A stretch of DNA of 10,741 bases from Mageeibacillus sp. UBA3781 (GTDB lineage Bacteria > Bacillota > Clostridia > Saccharofermentanales > Saccharofermentanaceae): contig DFFH01000123.1 of NCBI GenBank assembly GCA_002368805.1, positions 1 to 10,741 on the forward strand. The letters run 5' to 3'. The notes below the pieces were generated by a model. It was not told where the DNA came from and ran no database searches. It worked only from the letters and a program-made list of their open reading frames with translations. Position 1 is the first letter of the stretch; each line of letters begins with the position of its first letter. The position numbers and the translations under genes were made by a program. Of this stretch, positions 1 to 5,834 are shown one piece after another.

Positions 1-69
1 GTCTTAACTTAATGACATTGCTCCGATAAGGAAGCAGTCCTTCATTTTGTTTTCCTTTTTCGATCGGGA

Positions 70-1248
70 TCAGCCGAAGAGAGCGAGTAGTGTACCTGCG
101 GCTACGGCAGAACCGATAACACCTGCAACGTTCGGGCCCATAGCGTGCATGAGAAGGAAGTTGCTGGGATCAGCTTTCTGACCCTCGACATTGGATACAC
201 GGGCCGCCATCGGAACAGCAGATACACCGGCGGAACCGATGAGCGGGTTGATCTTGCCGCCGGAAAGCGCGCACATGATACGTCCGATCAGGAGACCACC
301 AAATGTGGAGAAGGCAAATGCGATGAGACCGAGAATGATAATCTTGATCGTATCCAGTGCCAGGAAGTTCTCGCCCATTGCAGTCGCACCTACGGTAACA
401 CCGAGGAAGATCGTAACGATATTGCACAGTGCATTTTGCGCGGTATCGGAAAGACGATCAGTAACACCGGACTCCTTAAAGAGGTTACCCAGCATCAGCA
501 TACCGAGAAGAGGTCCTACAGACGGCAGGATCAATGTACAGATAACGGTAACGATGATCGGGAAGCAGACTTTCTCGACCTTGGATACCGGACGGGTCTG
601 CTTCATCTTGATCTTTCGAAGTTTCTTCGGAACCATCGCCTTCATGATCGGCGGCTGGATGATCGGGATCAATGCCATGTAGGAATAAGCAGCGATAGCG
701 ATCGCCGAGAGGAGCTGCGGAGCCAGTTTCGTGGTCAGGTAGATCGCTGTCGGGCCATCTGCACCACCGATGATAGCGATGGAAGAAGCCTCAGCAGCAG
801 TGAATCCGAGGAGGGATGCCATAACAAACGCGAAGGAAATACCGAACTGTGCGCCGGCGCCCATGAACAGGGACGACGGTCTGGAGATCAAGGGTCCGAA
901 GTCTGTCATCGCACCAACGGCCATGAAGATCAGGCACGGGAAGATTCCCAGCTTAACGCCTAAGTAGATATAGTCCAGAAGTCCGGGAGCAATATTGGCA
1001 TCTCCGCCGCCAAGCATATCCCAGTGGACATGTCCTCCTGCGAAGATCTCAGAGTGATAGAGACCTGCGATCGGGAGGTTACTCAGTAACATACCAAAAG
1101 CAATCGGGAGCAGAAGGAGCGGCTCGCACTTCTTGCCGATCGCCATGTAGATCAGCACCCCGGCAATTACGATCATGACGGCCTGCTGCCAGGTGATCGC
1201 GTAGATACCGCTCGACTCCCATATATTTTTTAATGCATCAATAAACAC
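70..1248 (-). CDS. oadB: Sodium-pumping oxaloacetate decarboxylase, beta subunit
   Basis: Integral membrane subunit of the Na+-translocating decarboxylases (OadB/GcdB/MmdB family). It decarboxylates carboxybiotin and couples this to Na+ export. The 392-residue protein is mostly hydrophobic helices and is of normal family length. Two family hallmarks are visible: the GGADGPTAIY stretch at residues 161-170, whose Asp164 corresponds to the conserved Na+/proton-handling aspartate, and the C-terminal segment around residues 365-385 with MHAMGPNVAGVIGSA. The start is GTG at 1246-1248, supported by AGGAGG at 1258-1263 with a 9-base gap; no ATG lies nearby in frame. It is the last recognised gene of the oad operon, 18 bases after the biotin carrier gene. 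The sequence supports the family strongly. Assignment to oxaloacetate rather than another substrate comes from the oadA partner, since beta subunits are alike across substrates. Confidence 0.96.
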   Translation of the reverse strand: MFIDALKNIWESSGIYAITWQQAVMIVIAGVLIYMAIGKKCEPLLLLPIAFGMLLSNLPIAGLYHSEIFAGGHVHWDMLGGGDANIAPGLLDYIYLGVKLGIFPCLIFMAVGAMTDFGPLISRPSSLFMGAGAQFGISFAFVMASLLGFTAAEASSIAIIGGADGPTAIYLTTKLAPQLLSAIAIAAYSYMALIPIIQPPIMKAMVPKKLRKIKMKQTRPVSKVEKVCFPIIVTVICTLILPSVGPLLGMLMLGNLFKESGVTDRLSDTAQNALCNIVTIFLGVTVGATAMGENFLALDTIKIIILGLIAFAFSTFGGLLIGRIMCALSGGKINPLIGSAGVSAVPMAARVSNVEGQKADPSNFLLMHAMGPNVAGVIGSAVAAGTLLALFG

Positions 1249-1266
1249 GGTTTGCGGCCTCCTAAC

Positions 1267-1656
1267 TTAAGAAATCGTTAAGAGAACGTCGCCGGTGGCT
1301 ACCGTCGCGCCCTTGGATGTGAGGATCTGGCCAACTGTACCTGCGCAAGGTGCATAGATCTCGTTTTCCATCTTCATGGCTTCGAGAACGACTACCAGAT
1401 CGCCTTCCTTAACCGCCTGACCGGCTGTAACGTTGATCTTCAGGATCGTTCCCGGGAGCGGAGCCGGAACCGGAGTACCGGAAACCGGACCGGCAGGAGC
1501 AGCGGCGGGAGCCGGTGCAGCCGCAGGAGCGGCAGCGGGTGCCGGTGCAGCAGCGGGTGCAGCAGCAACAACAGCGGTCGTCTTAAGAAGGTTTGCCTTA
1601 CCCTTCTCTACTTCAACTTCATATACTTTATCGTTAATTGTTACGTTATAAATCAT
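1267..1656 (-). CDS. Biotin carboxyl carrier protein of the Na+-pumping decarboxylase
   Basis: Small 129-residue carrier that shuttles carboxybiotin from the carboxyltransferase (OadA) to the membrane decarboxylase (OadB). It has three parts: an N-terminal beta-rich segment (residues 1-25), a very regular Ala/Pro linker (about residues 30-57), and a biotinyl/lipoyl domain (about 62-129). The biotinylation motif EAMKMENEI is at 92-100 and Lys95 is the expected biotinylated residue. In Klebsiella-type enzymes this domain is fused to the OadA C-terminus; here it is a free protein, as in GcdC/MmdC of other anaerobes. The start is ATG at 1654-1656, with an AAAGGAGAG ribosome site overlapping the oadG stop codon, which implies tight co-translation. 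The GC-rich linker DNA (about 1495-1570) is internally repetitive and could vary in length between strains. Confidence 0.95.
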   Translation of the reverse strand: MIYNVTINDKVYEVEVEKGKANLLKTTAVVAAAPAAAPAPAAAPAAAPAPAAAPAGPVSGTPVPAPLPGTILKINVTAGQAVKEGDLVVVLEAMKMENEIYAPCAGTVGQILTSKGATVATGDVLLTIS

Positions 1657-1671
1657 CTTGGCGTCTCTCCT

Positions 1672-2097
1672 TTACTTTTCTTCCACCAGCGTAATGGACT
1701 TAAAGATAAGTTCACTCAGCGGGATACCGGTGTTGTCACTAACGATCGCCATAATCATGGCAGCAGTCTTCTCATCACAGCCCTTGAGCTTCAGGGAACC
1801 GGAAGAGAATTCCTCGCCCGGATCTTCCGTGGCAGGTGCAGCAGCAGGGGTAGCAGCAGGTGTTACCGGAGCGGGTGCTTTTGCCTTAGTAGCGGAACCG
1901 ACGACTGCGCCGAAGAGACGGATGCAGACGAAGATGATGAAGAGCACCACAAAGACGATCGCCCATACAAAGAGAGCAACTCCAAGTGCTTCGCCGATAC
2001 CATATACTCTATCCGCATTGGCAACTTCAGAAGTAGATTCAGCAACCTCAGCCGAAGTTTCAGCAACCCTTGCGAGCAATAATAATGCAGGATTCAT
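1672..2097 (-). CDS. oadG: Oxaloacetate decarboxylase gamma-chain-like protein (OadG family)
   Basis: Small membrane subunit thought to hold the decarboxylase complex together. The 141-residue protein has a short N-terminal segment, one strong transmembrane helix at about residues 39-66, an Ala/Pro/Lys-rich linker (about 68-92) and a soluble C-terminal domain of about 45 residues (roughly 98-141). This is the usual architecture for the longer clostridial OadG-like proteins. I chose ATG at 2095-2097: AGGAGG at 2108-2113 gives a 10-base spacing, whereas an upstream in-frame TTG at 2104-2106 would sit only one base from it. The ribosome site lies inside the end of oadA, whose stop is at 2103-2105, so the two are probably coupled. 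The linker codons include the window-wide GGTGCTTTTGC motif (as its complement). Family assignment rests on architecture and position; OadG sequences are poorly conserved. Confidence 0.85.
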   Translation of the reverse strand: MNPALLLLARVAETSAEVAESTSEVANADRVYGIGEALGVALFVWAIVFVVLFIIFVCIRLFGAVVGSATKAKAPAPVTPAATPAAAPATEDPGEEFSSGSLKLKGCDEKTAAMIMAIVSDNTGIPLSELIFKSITLVEEK

Positions 2098-2102
2098 GAA
2101 GA

Positions 2103-3488
2103 TCAATCCTCCTTCTTCTCGATCGTGTAATTCACGGTGTTGCTCTCCTGCTCTTCACGGTAGTCGAAGAACTTCTCAGCGACCTGAGGGAAAGCGATGT
2201 AGGAGAGGACATCCTCGTCAGAACGGGCACGCTTACCAAGTTCAGCCTTCGTCTTCTCGAAAGCAGGCTCAAGGGAATCTGCATATCTGCCCTTCACGAG
2301 CTCTTCGGGCTTCCAGCATCTGTCGATGAGTTCCTGGTTTACTTCGCCCGGTGCTCTGCCGTATTCACCACGCAGATACGCCTTGATCTCCTTAGAGATG
2401 TTCTTATAACGCTCGCCGAGGAGAACGTTCTGAACCGCCTGGTTACCAACCATCTGGGAAAGAGGTGTAACGAGCGGCGGATAACCCATATCCTTACGTA
2501 CTGCAGGGATCTCTGCGAGAGCCTCGTCAAACTTATCGAGAGCATTCATATCCTTGAGGTTAGCGATCATGTTAGAGAGCATTCCACCCGGAACCTGATA
2601 CTTGAGGATATCTGCCTTGATGCCCATAACGGTAGGATTGAGTGTACCGTTGTCGAGGAACTTCTTTCTTACAGGAACGAAGAAATCCGCGATCTTCTTG
2701 AGCTTGTCTATATCCAGACCGGACTCATAGCCGAACTGACCCATGGTGTATGCCATCGTCTCTGTGCAAGGCTGGGATGTACCGCCTGCGAAAGAGGAGA
2801 TCGCACAGTCGATACCGTCCACACCGGCCTCGATCGCCTTCATAAGAGTCATCGGGCCCATGCCTGTTGTATGGTGAGTGTGGAAGAAGAGAGGAACGGA
2901 GATCTTCGCGTCCTTGATCGCCTTTACGAGATCATAGGCTTCCTTCGGAGAGCAGATACCTGCCATATCCTTGATCGCGATGGAGTCAACGCCCATCTTC
3001 TCGAGTTCTTTGCACATCTCGACGTACTTCTCGAGAGTATGTACCGGAGAGGTGGTGTAGCAGATGCAGCCCTGTGCATGCTTGCCGCACTTCTTTACTT
3101 CGTCAATGCAGACTTCGATATTACGGAAATCATTGAGAGCATCGAAGATACGGAAGATGTCCATGCCGTTCTCGGCGGACTTTCTGATGAAGAGACGTAC
3201 GACGTCATCCGGGTAGTGCTTATATCCGAGGATATTCTGTCCACGCAGGAGCATCTGAAGCGGAGTCTTCTTCACCTTCGCCTTGATCTTTCTAAGTCTC
3301 TCCCACGGATCTTCATTGAGGTAACGCAGGCAGGAATCAAATGTCGCGCCTCCCCAGCACTCCAGCGAGTAATAACCCGCCTCATCCAGTGTTTCCAGAA
3401 TGTCTTCGAAATCCGAAAACGGCATTCTGGTCGCGATCAGCGACTGGTTCGCATCACGCAGTACGGTCTCAGTAATGTTTACTTTCAT
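2103..3488 (-). CDS. oadA: Oxaloacetate decarboxylase alpha subunit, carboxyltransferase
   Basis: Soluble carboxyltransferase that moves the carboxyl group of oxaloacetate to biotin, giving pyruvate. It belongs to the HMGL-like TIM-barrel carboxyltransferases (OadA, pyruvate carboxylase subunit B). The 461-residue protein shows the family residues: RDANQS at 11-16 (metal-binding Asp12), KDMAG at 173-177 (the lysine that is carbamylated in relatives), and HTHHTTG at 203-209 (metal-binding His203 and His205). It ends after the conserved carboxyltransferase domain and lacks the biotinyl domain found in Klebsiella OadA; that domain is supplied by the separate carrier gene downstream. The start is ATG at 3486-3488 after an AAGGAGAGG site. 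It is the first gene of the operon, about 75 bases below the predicted promoter. A biosynthetic pyruvate carboxylase B subunit would look similar, but adjacent oadG and oadB make the Na+ pump far more likely. Confidence 0.95.
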   Translation of the reverse strand: MKVNITETVLRDANQSLIATRMPFSDFEDILETLDEAGYYSLECWGGATFDSCLRYLNEDPWERLRKIKAKVKKTPLQMLLRGQNILGYKHYPDDVVRLFIRKSAENGMDIFRIFDALNDFRNIEVCIDEVKKCGKHAQGCICYTTSPVHTLEKYVEMCKELEKMGVDSIAIKDMAGICSPKEAYDLVKAIKDAKISVPLFFHTHHTTGMGPMTLMKAIEAGVDGIDCAISSFAGGTSQPCTETMAYTMGQFGYESGLDIDKLKKIADFFVPVRKKFLDNGTLNPTVMGIKADILKYQVPGGMLSNMIANLKDMNALDKFDEALAEIPAVRKDMGYPPLVTPLSQMVGNQAVQNVLLGERYKNISKEIKAYLRGEYGRAPGEVNQELIDRCWKPEELVKGRYADSLEPAFEKTKAELGKRARSDEDVLSYIAFPQVAEKFFDYREEQESNTVNYTIEKKED

Positions 3489-3568
3489 AACAACGAGCCT
3501 CTCCTTATGTCAAAATTTTAGAAACTGAATCAGGGAAAAACGAGTGTGAGAAACCCAACTTTTTCCGT

Positions 3569-3602
3569 ATATCAGTATATAGGATATAAGAGGTCAAAAC
3601 AA
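3569..3602 (-). promoter_or_regulatory. Predicted sigma-A promoter of the oad operon
   Basis: Read on the minus strand, two overlapping sigma-A-like registers fit here. TTGTTT (3597-3602) lies 17 bases from TATACT (3574-3579), and TTGACC (3592-3597) lies 17 bases from TGATAT (3569-3574). Either would start transcription near 3562-3568, giving a 5' untranslated leader of about 75 bases. That leader can form a weak hairpin (GGAAAAA pairing with TTTTTCC, arms at about 3561-3567 and 3535-3541). The repeat array at 3638-3952 lies just upstream of this promoter, so it would act at the DNA level rather than in the oad mRNA. Confidence 0.55.
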
Positions 3603-3637
3603 GGCAAAATCGATTAAAATTTCACTGATTTTATAAT

Positions 3638-3723
3638 CCTCGAAAAGAACATGCAAATCCTCGAAAAGCACTTGCGCGTAACGTTTCGAGGCGAGTTCTT
3701 TTCGCGAGGAAGCAGTGCTTTTC
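3638..3723. repeat. Paired direct and inverted repeats, GAAAAGMAC / GTKCTTTTC
   Basis: Four short related elements occur in order: GAAAAGAAC (3642-3650), GAAAAGCAC (3663-3671), GTTCTTTTC (3695-3703) and GTGCTTTTC (3715-3723). The first two sit in a 21-base tandem repeat (CCTCGAAAAG twice). Elements three and four are the exact reverse complements of one and two respectively. The order is therefore 1, 2, 1', 2': the matching pairs cross and cannot both form nested hairpins in the same strand. The second and fourth elements contain the GTGCTTTT octamer found elsewhere in the window. No gene is assigned here. Confidence 0.75.
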
Positions 3724-3739
3724 GTGAGAAAGATAACGA

Positions 3740-3952
3740 TTTCTCGATTATTTCCAAAAACAGCCGCCAAGTGAGAAAAATATTGGAAATCTTACTCTCA
3801 AAACGACGAAAACGGGTATTTTTCTCAAATATTTCCACAAACTACTGTCCAGCGAGAAATATTTTGGAAATCTACGCCAAAAGCACTTGTTCACGCGCAT
3901 TTTTCTCATATTTTTCCAAATACCCCCTAAAAACGAGAAAAAATCTGGAAAT
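3740..3952. repeat. Three tandem 81-base units with alternating complementary blocks
   Basis: A pyrimidine-rich block (type TTTCTC-N6-TTTCCA) begins at 3740, 3821 and 3902, exactly 81 bases apart. A purine-rich block (type GAGAAA-N5-TGGAAAT) begins at 3773, 3854 and 3935, also exactly 81 apart. Within a unit the blocks are 33 bases apart. Spacer bases between blocks differ from unit to unit. TTTCTC is complementary to GAGAAA and TTTCCA to TGGAAA, but their order (A', B', A, B) makes the two pairings cross. The stretch is AT-rich against the flanking genes and lies between the ABC operon terminator and the oad promoter. Because 81 is a multiple of three, reading frames stay open across it on both strands (for example 3651-4001 plus). 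I see no ribosome site or conserved start and do not call a gene. Confidence 0.8.
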
Positions 3953-3984
3953 CGCAGCGGGATGTACGCCCCCTCTTCTCAAAC

Positions 3985-4010
3985 AAAAAAACGGGCTCTG
4001 AAAAGGCCCG
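3985..4010 (-). terminator. Rho-independent terminator of the araC/ABC exporter operon
   Basis: On the minus strand, 18 bases beyond the stop of the second ABC gene, the arms CGGGC (4006-4010 on plus coordinates) and GCCCG (3992-3996) enclose a 9-base loop. They are followed directly by seven T residues (3985-3991), a standard intrinsic terminator. It separates the exporter operon from the repeat array and the oad promoter. Confidence 0.9.
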
Positions 4011-4028
4011 CCATTAAGTGTTGCGTAT

Positions 4029-5834
4029 TTACTTTTTCATCCCCAGCTTGATGACCTGATCGGCGCCGGCGATGGTGGAAAGACGGTGGGCAATGATGAA
4101 GCCCGTTCTTCCCTTCGTCATGTTATCGAAGGCCTCGACGATACGCTTCTCGGTGAGGGTATCGACCGCGGATGTCGCTTCATCGAGGATGAGGAGCGAC
4201 GGATCCATCAGAAGGACACGCGCGATACAAAGAAGCTGCTTCTGCCCCTCCGACAGCGAGATGTCCTTGCCGGGAACGGTGTCATACCCTTCAGGAAGTC
4301 TCTTGATAAAGCCGTGCGCGCGGGCTGCTTTTGCTGCAGCGATGATCTCTTCCTCTGTCGCATCCGGACGCCCGTACGCGATGTTGTCGCGGATCGACCG
4401 CTCGAGGAGCCACGTCTCCTGAAGCACCATACCGAATCTTCTTCTAAGCTCGGATCTGCTCATCTCCGTGATGTCTTTTCCGTCGATCAGGATCCGTCCG
4501 GAATCCGGCTCATAGAAGCGCATGAGAAGGTTCATGAGCGTAGTCTTGCCGCAGCCGGTAGGTCCGATGATCGCGACCTTCTGGCCGGGCTCGACGCGGA
4601 GGCTGAAGTCGTCGAAGATCTTCTTTTCCTTCGTATAGCCGAAGGTCACATGCTCGAAAAGCACTTCTCCGCCGTGTTCTCCTGCCGCCGGGGAAGAGCC
4701 GCCCTCCGCTGCTTCAGAGGAAGTTCTGTCCTCCGCTGCCTGTACGGGTGCTTTTGCCGAAGAAGATGTGAGTTCGTAAGTCTCTTCCGGATCTTCCTTT
4801 TCTTCCGGAAGATCGAGGATCGAGAAGACACGGGTCAGCGAAGCAAATGCCGCCATGATCTGTGTCGTGATGTTCGTCAGGTCGTTGATCGGTTTACTGA
4901 AGTTTTTCCAGTAGAGGATGAAGGTCGTGATATTTCCTGCGGTAAGGCCGCCGATCCACACGCCCAGTGCACCGATCAGAATGTATGAAGTGGAGTCAAC
5001 GAAACGCGTCACCGGGTTCGGGAGAGACGAGGCAAACTGCGCCGTAACAGAGGATTTATTAAGCTGCTCATTTTTCTCTCTGAACTCGTCGAGGAACTTG
5101 TCCTCGCAGCCGAATGCCTTGATCTCTTTCCTGCCGTAGAGATTCTCCTCCACGTCGCCGGAGATGGAGCCGACGAGGTTCTGCTGGGACTTGAAGTACT
5201 TCGTCGTTTTCTTCGCGATCGTGGTCGCCGACCAGATCATGAGAACTGCCATCGGAAGGATGATGAGAGTCATTTTCCAGCTGATGAATACCATAAAGCC
5301 GACCGTGCCGAGGATCGTGACAAGAACGGTAAAGAAGTTCAGAAGTCCCTGCAGCATGCCCTCGGAGATCGCGTCCGCATCGTTGATAAAGTGCGTCGCG
5401 GTATCGCCCTGGGGGTGGGTGTCATAGAAAGAAACAGGAAGTTTCGTGAGCTTTTGCGAAAGCGCGCGTCTTACTTCCAGCGCGGTCTTCGCCGCGACGA
5501 CATTGGCATAGTAACTGACGACCCAGGTAAAAAGCGCGGCCACCAGATACATACCCAGAAGGATCAGGGCATGCGATCCGAGATAGGATAGATCGATACT
5601 TCCCGCCTCGCCCATGTGGTCGATGGTATAACCGAGGAATGCCGGCGCCACGACCTGCAGGCCGCCGCTCAGGATCGCCGCGAAGATAAGAAGGATAAAT
5701 GAGAACTTCGAGGTGTTGGTAAAACGCAGAAGGGATGCCAGATCCTTCATGGAGACACGGGACTTGCCGTCAGACATTTTCGCCGCGTCCGGATTAAGAT
5801 TCGCCATTCCGCTTAACATCGAGTCTTTCGCCAT
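4029..5834 (-). CDS. ABC exporter half-transporter with canonical ATP site residues
   Basis: Type IV (ABCB-like) exporter subunit: an N-terminal six-helix membrane domain (about residues 40-335) joined to an ATPase domain (about 390-601). Visible motifs are Walker A with Lys430 (GPTGCGKTT), Q-loop Gln472, signature LSEGQ at 527-531, Walker B LLILDE with catalytic Glu552, and H-loop His583 in IIAHRLSTI. The signature departs from LSGGQ by Gly to Glu. With its partner upstream this fits a heterodimeric multidrug/lipid exporter such as TM287/288 or BmrCD. Its ATG overlaps the partner's TAA by one base (TAATG), behind a GGGAGGTG site. Two oddities: a low-complexity acidic/Ser/Ala insert at about 344-388 between the domains, and a C-terminus that stops about ten residues after the H-loop segment, some 30 residues shorter than usual. 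The substrate cannot be told from sequence. Confidence 0.93.
   Translation of the reverse strand: MAKDSMLSGMANLNPDAAKMSDGKSRVSMKDLASLLRFTNTSKFSFILLIFAAILSGGLQVVAPAFLGYTIDHMGEAGSIDLSYLGSHALILLGMYLVAALFTWVVSYYANVVAAKTALEVRRALSQKLTKLPVSFYDTHPQGDTATHFINDADAISEGMLQGLLNFFTVLVTILGTVGFMVFISWKMTLIILPMAVLMIWSATTIAKKTTKYFKSQQNLVGSISGDVEENLYGRKEIKAFGCEDKFLDEFREKNEQLNKSSVTAQFASSLPNPVTRFVDSTSYILIGALGVWIGGLTAGNITTFILYWKNFSKPINDLTNITTQIMAAFASLTRVFSILDLPEEKEDPEETYELTSSSAKAPVQAAEDRTSSEAAEGGSSPAAGEHGGEVLFEHVTFGYTKEKKIFDDFSLRVEPGQKVAIIGPTGCGKTTLMNLLMRFYEPDSGRILIDGKDITEMSRSELRRRFGMVLQETWLLERSIRDNIAYGRPDATEEEIIAAAKAARAHGFIKRLPEGYDTVPGKDISLSEGQKQLLCIARVLLMDPSLLILDEATSAVDTLTEKRIVEAFDNMTKGRTGFIIAHRLSTIAGADQVIKLGMKK

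Noticed and set aside
4..45. 13-codon minus-strand frame with a good AAAGGA site just after oadB
   Set aside because: It stops inside the window after 13 codons and matches nothing I recognise. It may be chance, or the start of a downstream gene broken near the edge, but it cannot be judged without more sequence.
145..963. Long plus-strand open frame opposite oadB, and similar plus-strand frames opposite oadA and the ABC genes
   Set aside because: They lie antisense to genes with clear family motifs, have charged or low-complexity translations with no recognisable domain, and lack ribosome sites.
2098..2106. Upstream TTG start for oadG at 2104-2106
   Set aside because: It is one base from the AGGAGG site; the ATG at 2095-2097 has normal spacing.
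2103..3488. Methylmalonyl-CoA or glutaconyl-CoA decarboxylase alpha subunit
   Set aside because: Those carboxyltransferases have the crotonase-like acyl-CoA fold. This protein has the HMGL-like RDANQS, KDMAG and HTHHTTG motifs of oxaloacetate/pyruvate enzymes.
3740..3952. CRISPR array
   Set aside because: Blocks are short, diverged and of two alternating kinds, spacings alternate 33 and 48, and no cas gene is present.
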